Positions 12,501-24,337 of a DNA stretch of 64,000 nucleotides are shown in pieces. The position numbers and the translations under genes were made by a program. Within the stretch, counting starts at the first letter, position 1; each line of letters begins with the position of its first letter. The DNA comes from Corella eumyota (Eukaryota; Chordata; Ascidiacea; Phlebobranchia; Corellidae), in the NCBI GenBank assembly GCA_963082875.1, contig OY720097.1, forward strand, positions 12,842,501 to 12,906,500, written 5' to 3'. The notes below the pieces were generated by a model. The model ran no database searches. It saw only the letters and a program-made list of their open reading frames with translations, and was not told where the DNA came from.

Positions 12501-15500
12501 AGCGTTTTTTTAGCATGTATTTTTATAATTTTTAGGTTTATAGTAAGATATTTAGTATTAAGATTAATTTGATTTCATAGAAATGGTGGGAAATGAAATA
12601 GAAACAATGAAACCTTTGAATTCTGTTTCACCCACAAATAATGAAGATGATGAAAGTGGAGTCATCGAACCACCATCCATGACGGTAAGAATATATTATA
12701 AGATTTCTATGTTATTTTTAATTGTAGACTCGCTATAAGATGGCATACGCTAACTGAGGTTGTTTTTTTTTGGGATAAATTTCCGTTATACGGCACCAGA
12801 GATTTACTAATGACTAAGAATTTTAATTGTTCTGTATTATGGTAGCCTTAAGAAGATACATCTAAGTATTATTTTAAAATTTCAATTTAGTTTTATATTT
12901 AATAGGTAAATTAATTGACTAACTATTTTAATTGACCAAATTGCTCTCATTAAAATTAAATGAACTCGCCAATTAACCTACGTGGAACCATCTAACTAAC
13001 GACCATAAAATAATTTAATTATCGACAAGGACCTTAACATATATGTAGTTCTTGCCTAGTTTTCATGAAATTTAGCAACACCTATTTAAAATGGTTGCAA
13101 TGTTATTTTAAAATCTTTAAACCAAATTTTTTTTTACGTTTTAACTTATTAGGTTTTACCTTTATTTCTTTTTAGGTTAAAGATATTCGAGCTATGTTTC
13201 ATGGTGGAGCTGACTACAAAAACTACGCCAAGCCAAGAAGTTTAAGCAGCAGCAGCGGCGGGTCACTTAACCGACAAGTAAGTTTATATCTCAATGAAAT
13301 CAGTATTCCTCGAAATCAAAATATTGATTCTACTTATATTAAAACGTGCTGGTCTATAGATAAAATCGTGATAGTAATTGCTGTACGTACATAACCGCAC
13401 GTTTTCGATTCATTGTTTATCTTGTACTTGTTACAGTTATACTTTTACAGTTTCGTTATCGGTTGTCAGCTATACTGATCAAAGGTTAACGTCACGTGAT
13501 TTATGCGAATGGCACGTGACAAAATTGTAAACGTCACAGTTGCTTACGTAGGTTCGTGCATCGCCTGAGATGCAATCTTTAAGGTTTAATACGTTTGTAT
13601 AACATAGCCAACCGGAAGAACGAAAATTTTTGAATTTAAATATTTCATTTTAATTTGTGATTAAAATTAGGAAACTTATTTCCATTACCGTTTGCTTTAA
13701 TTAATACTAATTAGTTTTAAATGGCGCAAGTTACCTAAATTTACATTTAAGATCATATCGTCCTAAATCTTTTATTTAATGAGATGTTAAAGTAGTTGTT
13801 AAAAGTTACAGTTTAAAAGTAAAGGTTTACCTATATACATATATTAAACTCGCGGGATATTTGACATTTTAAACAAAATACACATTGTTTAAGAAATATT
13901 CTAGTCATATTTTTTATACAGAGAAAGCACTATTAAATTATGATTAGTCACTGAAAAGATTATTGATTTATTAATTAACAGACGTGTCTAATTTATATTA
14001 GCTAATAAAAATGTTACGTGCTCAACGCACTTGAAAGTTATAATATACAGTTTACGCTACAGTTTTTAATTTGTATTGCTTACTGAGATTTTTTTGTATT
14101 GTAAAAATTAAATTGTTTTTTCTTTAGATGAACCGCTCAAAAAGTCATTCTGAATGTAGTAACAATGAAAATGTTGACGAATCAAAACATGAGGTAACTT
14201 CCAACAATATTGTTGTAAATTTATTTACTAGAAATGTGCAACGTAGCCAAAAAAACACAAGAACACAGTGCTCTAATATGGTTTAGAATTATCATACCAA
14301 ACATTGGTAAATATTTGTCGAATGAATATCACCGGAGAAAGTGTATTGGCTATAAGAACGCCTTACAAACATAGCTAGGTACGGTACATAATACACAAAC
14401 GCCCTAAAATAACGAACAAGAATAAAATAACTACATCTCTTGGGAGAATTGCTTTGTCAGATCGTTTGCCAAATATAGGAGTGCACCTATCAGTTACACG
14501 ATATTAGTTATTTAAAGCCCTATATAAGGAAAATGAATTGTTATTAACTAAAGTAAAATCGTAGAAGGTGCGTAGATGTTTTTTAATCTTGATTTATAAT
14601 TGATGATGGTTTTTAAAAATGTTCCAATACTGCGAATATAATTTTTATAAATGTTAATGGCCACTACGTGCTGGTGATATACCCAAATATATCGCTACAC
14701 AGTTTTCAACGTGGACCGGTCTGACACGAATTAGTAATTAGTTAGAACATAGCGACTATCTAAATTACCAAAATATGACGTTGGTTTAAATTTTTATCTC
14801 TGGCACTAACCGTAGCCAAAACGTTATGAGACAGAATTATTTAGCAGTGTTATAAATGGTAAATTCTGGGATTTACGTGCGAGTTATAGTAATGTCTATA
14901 ATAGTGAAATATCTTACGTATATAGTCTGTACCTAGTCTAGTCTTTAGACAAGCTTTTCAGAGAAATATATGGTCATCTGTTACATTTTACGTAGCTATA
15001 TTTGTAGTCTAGGTTAAAATAGCAAAAACAGTAAAATCTTATATGTTAAAAGACTTCATTATGTCCTGTTTGTTTACAGTAAGTTTGGGTAAATATTTAA
15101 GTCATGTTGCTGCTCTTGTAAGGTTAAGTTATCGCTTGCATTTGTCTTTTAACGGTTAAATCAAATGTAATCTGTTTTACCCAGAGGCACAAGTTGTTGT
15201 TGTTTACTAAACAGTTGAAGAATAATGAATTGCGAAAGGCGGTATGCGTATAAAGTAAACGTGCATTACACGTTTTACATTACAAGTTTTCTGTTAAGAC
15301 TAGAGCCAGGTATTAGGTTTAAAATTAAAAATTCCCGGTTCAAGAATTAAATATTGTTTTTTTGACCCAATTTAATTTGTACAAGATATTATCAACATTT
15401 TAATTTTAAAAAGGTGTAAAATTATTTTAAGAAAAATAAACTGTCAGCTAGCTTCATATAAATTCTTCCCACGCGCAAGTGAGATATTAATCTGCATAAA

Positions 15501-18125
15501 ACGCTCCGACATCGGGACGCTTAAAGCGCTTCGATTACCCTCAACTTCTAGAATACTAGAGTTGTGACGTTTACAAATGACGCGGTCCGATCTTAATCTT
15601 ATCGGTTTTCGATTAAGCAGATTGCGAACAAAAAAAGAGCAAAGCCCCAAAAAAGTTTTCGGTGAAAATGCGGTCGTTATTTTAGTAGGTGAGTTCGACT
15701 TTTTTTGTCAGTCGATACCTGGGAACTGGTAGGCTTAACACCAGCAGCTCAACCACCAAATTTGCGGTCAATTGAGTGTAATGGCATGACGTAATCAATA
15801 GCGCTTTTGTTGTTGTTTTTTGTTCGGGATTACGTAATTTGCCCTTCGCTCGCTTATTGCCTATATAGCTAAGGCGGAAATTGCAAAAGGTTATAATTGA
15901 TTTTGTCCCTAGTATTTGTTTACAATTTAGCTAGACAAAGGGGCGAGATTATAAAGGGCATGCAGGGTAATGCAAGTTAAAAATAATGCGATTTAGCTTC
16001 ACGTGAACAGGTTTTAAGATAAAGTTAATTAAAGCTAAATGTTTAAAATAAATAATTTACAGGCCACATTTTATATTAAAGTGGAACAGAATTTACGTCA
16101 ATGAGAACAATTGTCACGCATTAGGCCCAAATTGTATTTATAGAATAACAATTATGAAGGATTTATATAAAACATAGACAGCTGTTTTGGCCGATAATTG
16201 CGTTCGAAAATCAATAAACAGTAAAGATGACGTCACTACAAAAAATGTGTCATACAATTACTAAAAATAATCATTTACGCAACGAGAATACATAGTTTGC
16301 ACAATCTTACCTGACTCGCCAGTTATGTTAACGGTTGAAATAACTAGAATCCAATGTTTGGGTAAACAACTTATTACTGCGAGCACTTTAGATTGGCAGG
16401 AAACAAAGCATATCCGTTGTGTTGCAAGGCAATAAAATTAAAACTCGTGATGGATATAGCTTAATATGGGTTGCATGACGTAATACATGTTTTCCTCTAT
16501 AACTTTTTTCCGAGTAATTAATATATAATGAGTCAGTTTTACTGACGCTGGGCTATCAATTACTCTTGGTTAGACATGTGTAGATACGCGAGTTTTGTTA
16601 GTAATACAATATTTACTTAGTATGTGATGTCAACTTAATTGATTGGTTTAGTACCTACGTCGTTTTATTTAGCCGAGCTTGATTTAATCTTCAGTTAACC
16701 TCGCTTTTGGGAAGCTTAACATCTACTTTTTACAAGGCAAGTTAAATGTTTGTCAACTAGTTAAACGGATATGTCAAACATTGCGTGTCGAATAAGGGCC
16801 AGCTTATAAAGATATAATCAGCAGAGCGTATATATCCAACCGCCTATTAGTAATAGAAATAGATTAAGTTAAAAATTTAACTCAAAGTCACTTTTTCCTG
16901 AACGTCACATCTGTTGGGAATTAAGTCATTGAAAGGGAATCGAAATAGATCTTTTACGATACAGGATGTCAGTTTTTAGACATTCGTTTAATGTTGATAA
17001 CCTAAACATCCTTAACTAGTAAACAAAGGGAAGAATAACCACACGCTTTACCAATATTGCGTTTAAATTTATAATGCAAAGAAAATGTCAGTTTCTTAGA
17101 GAAGAAAGTTGTGCAGTTGCTGTATTACAATGCGTCATGTCACCACTTAAAATTCGATGTTGCGTTTTATGATTTAACTGGGCAACTAAAATTTATATTT
17201 TTAACTTGTTACAGATAAAAATCTTAAATAAGGTTTAATAAATTTTTGTTAAGCTAATTTAAATAACAAGAGATATGACTACTATGGCTGCTCCGGTCAC
17301 CAATAATAACCAATATCCTCCTGACACGCAGGTGGCGCAACAAGTTATGAGTCTGTTTCAAAGTGCACTTGACATCGAGAAAGAATTGACTGTATTTCAA
17401 GATGAAAACCAAAACGAAAAAACTCAAAATGTTGTATCCCAAAACAACGGAATTGAAAAAAAAGCTGTAAGTTTTTTGGCGATGTTATGGTTTTATACTT
17501 TTTTTAAAGTTTGTTGTAATGTCCAAGTCTTCTAACTCTTAAAAATATATATATTTTTTTTGATTTAATTTATGGATAAAATTTATGAGTTTACTAACAA
17601 TCTTGACAAATGTATATTTATATAAATATATGGAAAACCTTTACATATTAAACTATTAAAAACAGAAACTTTTACATCGTTAGGATAATCTAACTTAAAT
17701 ACCAGTTCCTAGTTTCTACTCTGTAATACATCACATAGAAAGTTCAATAGGGCAAAAACTTTAAACGAATTTGAAATAGTTTTGTAACCAACAGCACATA
17801 TTTCTATTTTGCCTTCCCGCAATTAAAAAACCTCATTTGTAACATTGATATTTATATTTTGAAGCCTACACCCCCACCAAAACCACCTGTTAGTAGAAAG
17901 CCGAAACGACTCGGAAATGGTGTTTGGCCTCCAGTTAAAGATCAAAACAGCGAGGTAAATAACAACAAACCAGCTGAACCTATCCAAGCACCCGCAGCAA
18001 AGACAGAAACTCCAGAAGACATAAAAACCTCAGTTAACAAAATCAAAAGTGAAACACAAAATGTTGCCTCGTTCGACGAGTCTTTGGATCAATTTTACGA
18101 CGTTTTGAACGACCTGACGTCATAG
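6515..18125 (+). CDS. Large disordered myozenin/synaptopodin-like protein
   Basis: Six coding exons: 6515-9371, 9602-10039, 12581-12684, 13176-13277, 14128-14193, 17865-18125. All junctions keep frame and give 1,275 residues. The first exon alone encodes 952 residues, mostly Ser/Asn/Lys-rich and low-complexity (for example a Ser-Pro tract about 395-430). Residues 54-75 (MELLISNRGKASKMFRKGRER) resemble the N-terminal motif shared by myozenins/calsarcins and synaptopodin-2, which ends in a basic 'MF--R--R' helix; those proteins bind alpha-actinin and filamin at Z-discs or actin bundles. Residues about 993-1020 (FNEVHPEYRKWVNEW) form a second ordered patch. A short VKDIRAMF motif lies in exon 4, and a proline-rich PTPPPKPPV stretch, a likely SH3 ligand, opens the last exon. 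The actin/Z-disc role is inferred from the N-terminal motif only. The TTG-initiated extension to 6503 is not used because it runs through the splice acceptor. Confidence 0.7.
10040..12580. other. Large intron of the Z-disc-like gene
   Basis: A 2.5-kb intron with donor GTAAGT at 10040 and an acceptor ending at 12580. No exon-like open frame with flanking splice sites was seen. It could contain enhancers, but nothing specific stands out. Confidence 0.5.
13489..13556. promoter_or_regulatory. Paired CACGTG E-boxes in an intron
   Basis: Within the intron after exon 4, two CACGTG hexamers lie about 20 bp apart, each in a TCACGTG or GCACGTGAC context. They are flanked by ACGTCAC-type half sites. 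The cluster is GC-richer than its surroundings. It is a candidate bHLH-ZIP/CREB-type enhancer, inferred from motif spacing only. Confidence 0.25.
14194..17214. other. 3.6-kb intron holding the second promoter
   Basis: The long isoform's intron from donor 14194 to acceptor 17864. Apart from the alternative first exon at 17215-17466, no coding exon was recognised. The segment just upstream of 17215 should hold the second promoter if that exon is a true first exon. Confidence 0.45.
17275..18125 (+). CDS. Short isoform from alternative first exon
   Basis: Exons 17275-17466 and 17865-18125 give 150 residues starting MTTMAAPVTNNNQ. A splice acceptor (CTTGTTACAG) ends at 17214, 60 bases upstream of the ATG. 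Reading the long isoform into this acceptor (phase 0) gives a stop after seven codons, so the exon cannot be an internal coding exon of the long form. Both the exon ending at 14193 and this one end in phase 0 and join the last exon in the same frame. This is best explained as an alternative or trans-spliced first exon. The product would have a predicted helix (about residues 22-45), the proline-rich segment and the acidic C-terminal tail ESLDQFYDVLNDL, without the myozenin-like motif. It could also be an independent gene overlapping the last exon. Confidence 0.6.
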
Positions 18126-19140
18126 GACAAACGTGGTTATGACATGTTGTGTACAGTTGCAACAGGGTAATACTAGTCGCCAGCATACTGTGGCTTATTA
18201 CGACCAGGTCACATTACACGATAACAAACATTAAAGTTTAAAGAATGACGGATGGCTAGATTTTTTTGACAAGGTTGTACCACTAATGAACAACAGTGCT
18301 CTAACCTAGTAATCTTTGTCGTTTTTTGTTTATACATAATTTAAAATCAAGGCTACTTTAATATTTTTTCTGCTTGTACATTGTTGCACAAATTAGTTAT
18401 CTATTTTCGATTTTGTTGCTTAGCTTATTTATATAAAAAAATATTACTTTACAGTCCACCTCCTTTTAAATATTTTGCCGTATCTTAGTTTTTGTGAATA
18501 CATTTTCTTTGATAACATCCCGAATATGAATTTAGATGTTGTTTTGGTTTGTAACTTGCATGTAATATTTTTTGTTTACGCGATGTATATTCTAAGTTAT
18601 GTAATAAATTAATATATACGTTTATTTAATATAATAAATTTTGGAAACGTGTATAGTTTTGACTAAAATACTTTTAAACTATCATATGGCCAATATACAG
18701 ATGTTGTTTATTTGATATGCTTTGAAGGTGGTTATTTGTAGTGAAGATTAAAAGGGAAAGAGGTTTTATTTTCTGTCAACGATGTGTTGTTTAAAAAAAA
18801 CATCAACACTTTTTACCAAAACACATTTATACATTAAAATTACAACGTTCATTATCATTTACCCGTGTTTTGACTTTTAGTATAACTTTTAGCAAAACTT
18901 TAGGCAAAACGTAGTAAGAAAAAAAAACTACATAATACTTTTAAAGTGAACAAAAAACACCATTTTAATTTTTTTTTTTTTTTAAACAAAATACTCCATA
19001 TATATTTGTAAATTGTACATTTGATAGCTTTTTTTAACAACGACCCCTGTAAATCACTTAAAACATTTATAAGTTTTAGAAATATACATTTAATTGTTGT
19101 CCTTCACCAGCGTAACCCACAATGGTCCATTAAGAACTTA
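18126..19140. other. 3' UTR and downstream spacer
   Basis: AT-rich sequence after the stop at 18125. AATAAA hexamers at 18603-18608 and 18633-18638 are the likely polyadenylation signals, giving a 3' UTR of about 500 bases. Nothing coding is supported between there and 19140. Confidence 0.5.
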
Positions 19141-19400
19141 GTAGGCAGTTCAGTAACGATGTATAATAGGCGATCTATAGCAGAAGGTCGAGGACACGAC
19201 CAGATGCCATATCCGGCCATGTCTGGCTAACACTCGAACGCGCGATGGTCGCATTATACCCGAACTGCCGAGTATGGCCCATGTGTGGCGTATAGCAGGT
19301 AATGCAATGGTCGGGAACCCGACCAAATGCCACACTAGGGCCTAGCATAGGTAATGCACGGCAACAAATGCCTAGCATGGGCCGGGCTAATGCCAAGTCT
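19141..19400. repeat. GC-rich hairpin-bearing repeat block
   Basis: About 260 bp of much higher GC than its surroundings. Two hairpins stand out: GGTCGAGGACACGACC at 19186-19201 and GGTCGGGAACCCGACC at 19309-19324 (7-bp arms, 2-nt loop). They are 123 bp apart, and both are followed by a similar 'CGACCARATGCCA' segment, so the block looks like a diverged direct repeat of about 123 bp. It has no coding character and is probably a fragment of a mobile or satellite element. Confidence 0.5.
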
Positions 19401-19404
19401 AAAT

Positions 19405-19485
19405 TTTTGACTGGGTATATACGTAATATATAAAAACGCTATTAAATTTGTTTTTATTGATTTTTTACAAGTATTTCTTTTTATT
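19405..19485 (+). repeat. Dispersed repeat, copy 1
   Basis: About 75 bp with strong similarity to 35075-35145. The shared blocks are TATATACGTAATA, then AAATTTGTTTTTATTGATTTT, then AAGTATTTCTT. It sits at the left boundary of the AT-rich repeat array, so it may mark the end of a larger repetitive element. Confidence 0.5.
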
Positions 19486-22400
19486 ATGGTTCGAAATCTT
19501 AGATTTCGAAACATATTGTTATTGTCAGTGTATTTATTATTATTATGGTTCGAAATCTTAGATTTTGAAACATATTGTTATTGTCAATTTTATTATGGTT
19601 CGAAATCTTAGATTTCGAAACATATTGTTATTGTCCGTATATTTGTTTTTATTTTTATTCTTACTAATCCGAATTTTGAAATCGAATAACTTTTGATTTT
19701 GTGTATATTAATTTTTAAAATTTTAGTATGTTGTTTATTATCATATTGCGTTTCAATCCTCTTATTTTGATAATTTAAATATTATTAATTAGTAATTAAT
19801 AGGTGTTTGTTTATTAAAATTTAGAGATCGTTATTAAGTTTTCAAATTTTGGTCAGTTATATATCGTAATATTAATAACTCGAAAATGGTTTAAAAATTT
19901 AATTTTTGTTTGTTTATTATATTTAAATTCTTGTTTGTTTATTAAAAATTAAAGTTTGATATTAGTCATTTAAAATTTAATATAATGTATTTTATGATAT
20001 TAGTAATTAAAATACATGTTTAAAAAATAATTTTTGTTTGTTTATTTTATTTAAATGCTTGTTTATTTATTAAAAATTAAAAATCAATTTAGGGAATTTA
20101 AAATTTAGTAAAATGTATATCTTGATACTAACAACATAGAACTGGGTTATGTAAAATTCTTTTACAAAGATATGTAAAATTCTTAGTTAAGGTGTAAGCA
20201 TATTTTTTTATTTATAAAAATTTATGCTAAACATAATCAAATAATTTCGAACCATATTTTATTTATCAAATAAATCTAGTTATTTTTATTCTTACTTTTT
20301 CGAATTTTGAAATAGAATAACTTTTGATCTTGTATATATTAAGTTCTAAAATTTTAGTATGTTTTTTATAATAATATTGTGTTCCAATCCTCCTATTCTC
20401 AAAATTTAATTATTACTAATTACTAATTGCTTGTTTATTTATTAAAATTTAAAGATCGTTATTAATTCTTCAAATCTTGGTCAATTGTATATCATAATAT
20501 TAGTAACTCAAAAATGAATTAAAATTTTAATTTTTACGACTAACTACTAGTTAATAGGTGTTTACTGATTAAAATTTAAAGATTGTTATTAATTTTTTAA
20601 ATCTTGGTCAATTGTATATCATAATATTAGTAACTCAAAAAAAAAATTTAATTTTTATAACTAATTACTAATTAATAGGTGTTTGATTATTAAAATTTAA
20701 AGATTGTTATTTATTTTTTAAATTTTGGTTAATTGTATATCATGATATTGGTAACTCAAAAATGAATTAAAATTTTAATTTTTATTACTAATTCTCAAGT
20801 AATAGGCGTTTGTTTATTAAAATTTAAAAATTGTTATTATTTTTTTTTAATCTTGGTCAATCGTATAATATTAAATGATTTACATAAAAACGAGTTAAAA
20901 AATTAATTTTTGTATGTTTATCATATTTAAATGCTTGTTTATTCCATAAAAACTAAAGATTGTTACTTAAGCGCAGAACAATAAAAAAAATTATAATTTT
21001 TTAGTGTAATAATTAAAAAAGGTATACGTAATATTTGATTAAATAGTTCAGTTAATATTTTTAATTGGGTTATGTTTGTCTATAAATTTATTTACAATAA
21101 AGATTAATTTTAAAAATAATCAAATAATTTCGAACTATTTTTTATTTATCAAATAAATCTAGTTATTATTATGGTTCGAAATCTTGGATTTCGAAACATA
21201 TTGATATTGTCATTATATTTATTATGGTTCGAAATTTTAGATTTCGAAACATATTGTTATTGTCATTATACTTATTATTATTATTATTATTATTATTTTT
21301 ATTTTTATTATTATTATTTTTATTCTTTCTAGTCCCAATTTTGAAAGAAGATATCTTTAGTTCCTTAGAATTTAAAAATCTGAAATTTTAGTATGTTGTT
21401 TATTATCAGATTATGTTTTCATTCTCCTATTTACAACATTTAATTATCATTAATTACTAATTAATAAGTGTTTATTTATTAAAATTTAAAGGTTGTTATT
21501 AATTTTTTAAATCTTGGTCAATTGTATATCACGATATTGGTAACTCAAAAATGAATTAAAATTTTAATTTTTATCACTAATTACTAATTAATAGGTGTTT
21601 ATTTATTATAATTTAAAGGTTGTTATTAACTTTTTAAATTTTGGTCAATTGTATATCATGATATTAGTAACTCAAAAACGAATTAAAATTTTAATTTTTA
21701 TCACTAATTACTAATTAATATGTGTTTGTTTATTAAAATTTAAGGGTTGTTATTAACTTTTTAAATCTTGGTCAATTGTATATCATGATATTACTAACTC
21801 AAAAATGAATTAAAATTAAAATTTTCATTACTAATTACTAATTAATAGGTGTTTATTTATTTAAATTTAAAGATTGATATTAGGTTTTTAAATTTTGGTC
21901 GGTTATATCTTATTATATTTAAAATTTGAAGATAATTAAAAAATAATTCTTATTTGTTTGTTATATTAAATGCTGGTTTGTAAATTAAAAATCAAAGGTA
22001 TGTAATGTTCTTAGTTAATGTTTATGCATATATTTTTTATTTATAAAATTTTATTTTAAAAATAATCAAATAATTTCGAACCATATTTTATTTATCAAAT
22101 AAATCTAGTTTTTATTATTATTTTTATTCTTTCTAGTCTCAATTTTGAAAGAAGATATCTTTAGTTCCTTAGAATTTAAAAATCTGAAATTTGAGTGTGT
22201 TGTTTATTATCAGATTATGTTTTTATTCTCCTATTTACAACATTTAATTATCACTAATTACTAATTAATAAGTGTTTATTTATTAAAATTTAAAGGTTGT
22301 TATTAATTTTTTAAATCTTGGTTAATTGTATATCATGATATTGGTAACTCAAAAACGAATTAAAATTTTAATTTTTATCACTAACTACTAATTAATAGGT

Positions 22401-22665
22401 GTTTATTTATTATAATTTAAAGGTTGTTATTAACTTTTTAAATTTTGGTCAATTGTATATCATGATATTAGTAACTCAAAAACGAATTAAAATTTTAATT
22501 TTTATCACTAATTACTAATTAATAAGTGTTTGTTTATTCAAATTTAAAGATTGATATTAGGTTTTTAAATTTTGGTCGGTTGTATATCATGATATTACTA
22601 ACTCAAAAATGAATTAAAATTAAAATTTTCATCACTAATTACTAATTAATGGGTGTTTGTTTACT
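19480..22665. repeat. AT-rich tandem array, 127-bp unit with higher-order copies
   Basis: Monomers of about 127 bp carry the core 'ATTACTAATTAATAGGTGTTT ... TTGGTCAATTGTATATCATGATATTAGTAACTC'. The core TAACTC recurs near 20503, 20631, 20752, 21541, 21668, 21795, 22345, 22472 and 22599. Sets of monomers are embedded in higher-order units that begin near 19655, 20290, 21320 and 22125. The last two are near-identical copies 804 bp apart, and the older ones are more diverged. A second cassette (AATAATTTCGAACCATATT) recurs near 20240, 21120 and 22070. A TTA microsatellite lies at about 21271-21297. It is non-coding satellite-like DNA. Confidence 0.8.
19490..19510. repeat. Palindromic module TTCGAAATCT-T-AGATTTCGAA
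   Basis: Two perfect 10-base arms around one central base, followed by a constant ACATATTGTTATTGTC tail. The module recurs (with small changes) near 19549, 19597, 21177 and 21228. Repeated palindromes with a common flank suggest a small inverted-repeat element or a hairpin-forming satellite module. Confidence 0.55.
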
Positions 22666-24180
22666 GACGGACAACGTTACCCACCCCTATCTTATACCCT
22701 TAAACCGATAGTTCACCCGCACTTTTTACTTTGTATTAGTCATTCACTTTCATTTATAAACAGCTGCGCGGATGTAAAACCTTAAAAATTATTAATTCAA
22801 AAAATGAAAGCAAATTCTAAAAAACTATTACGCCACCAGATTTTTTAGATTATGATTAAAATTTTTTTAAACCGAAACATCAATCTCTTGATTAGGTTAA
22901 TTTTATCATTATGAATAACTTGGAAAGATTGTTTGGCTTCGCTATGCTTTCAGCTGATAAGGTGCAAATTTGGATTACTAATTCGAAGTAATGCCTACGT
23001 GAGTTTGCTAATACCCTTAAGAGATCAAGTTGATCAAAATACCTAGAATAATAGAATAATACCAGTTATGATAAATATTAATTATTTAATATTTTTATTT
23101 ACACATTTTGTTTTGACTGCATTTAGCGTTTAATAAAAGCTTAAAAAAAAATTCAATTTTAAAATCGTGAAGGCTTTTTAAAAATTGATCTAAAATATGG
23201 TAACTTTTGTAATATAGATATCCCGCTTAATATAACTTTTTAATTTATTTATTTAGTTTAGTAAATCCTTCAAAAAAATCAATATTAATAAGTCCAATTA
23301 ATATGCAACATAAAAAACACCAATTTATATTTTGTTTAAATTAGTAAAACAAAAAACGTAAATATTTATTAACAAATAGAAAACGCTGCTGTCACCCTAC
23401 CAATGGAAGTTTTTTTTTACTTCTGTAACGTTGATGGTATGACGTCACTAAAATTTCAGTTTAAGTCGTGTAGTTTTCTAAAAATTAAAAAGAAATTAAA
23501 ATCACTTTAGCTGTTTATATTTGGAAACAATGAAACACGGTCACGTGATTTTGTTTACATTTATTTTCAAAACAGTTGTTTTTACATATTTCTTATATGT
23601 TCAATTTTAAAAAAATACTTACCCAATAAAAAATACTTAAAAAGTAACAACTGTCTTATATAATATGGATAAATTTTGCTTTTCATGCTAAGTTTGTTTT
23701 TTGCAAAAAAAAAATTAAAAAAAGTACAACAAACGGCCAAGATAGGGCAAAATAAGGTTATTTTCCTATGTCTGCCAGCAAATAACTTACGACGATGACG
23801 TCGTGCGTCACGTGACTCGCGAGCGTAGGGATTTTCCCTATTTACAATATTTACCTTCAAATCCCGGTATCTCAAAAACTACTTGACCAATTTTTAAAAT
23901 AATGTTATCCTCGTGCAAGTTGGAAAAATTCCAACATAATTAAAATTAAACTCTGCGACTAAACCATCTCTTTAAATTATCCGAAACAACTTAGTTACAT
24001 TATCCAAATTTAACCAAAAATAAAAAAATATAACCAAGCATTTTTTATGCAAAACATACATTTAAATTGTGTTGCAGCTAATATAAACATCCTCAAAATT
24101 AAATTCTATTGAAATTTTAACTTTTTTTTTTCTACATTTGTTATTTATTTTAAAATTACATATGCTAAAATGCAAGGTTT
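22666..24180. other. Intergenic between repeat arrays
   Basis: AT-rich sequence without supported genes. A 97-codon minus-strand open frame at 23582-23875 has no ATG at its start and no family resemblance, so it is not called. A TCACGTGA motif occurs near 23540 and a TCACGTGAC near 23809. Otherwise nothing specific is seen. Confidence 0.4.
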
Positions 24181-24186
24181 TTTGTA

Positions 24187-24262
24187 GGCTTGTAGTAGCT
24201 TACAAGTTAGGCGCTTGCTTTCCAATCATAACAACCGAGTTCAAGTCGTGCGGTTGACATTT
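24187..24262 (+). repeat. tRNA-like (SINE head) sequence
   Basis: The stretch has the layout of a degenerate tRNA: an A-box-like TAGCTTACAAGTTAGGCG near 24195, then CGCTTGCTTTCCAATC in the anticodon-arm position, then a B-box-like GAGTTCAAGTCG near 24237. The acceptor stem does not close, so it is not a functional tRNA. It is most likely the 5' part of a tRNA-derived SINE or a tRNA pseudogene. Confidence 0.4.
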
Positions 24263-24337
24263 GATTCTAGATGAATAAGTAGCTTAAACTCTTGTTCTAC
24301 TGTAGATTTTCGTAAAATGTTTTATTTTTTTTCCTTT

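Noticed and set aside
15444-15650. 68-codon minus-strand frame in the large intron
   Set aside because: No homology or splice signals; chance frame in a slightly GC-richer patch.
19021-19396. Three open frames on both strands across the GC-rich block
   Set aside because: They arise from the low stop frequency in GC-rich repeat DNA; no ATG-splice structure or family resemblance.
23582-23875. 97-codon minus-strand frame
   Set aside because: No ATG at the start, Lys/Phe-rich low-information tail, no splice context.
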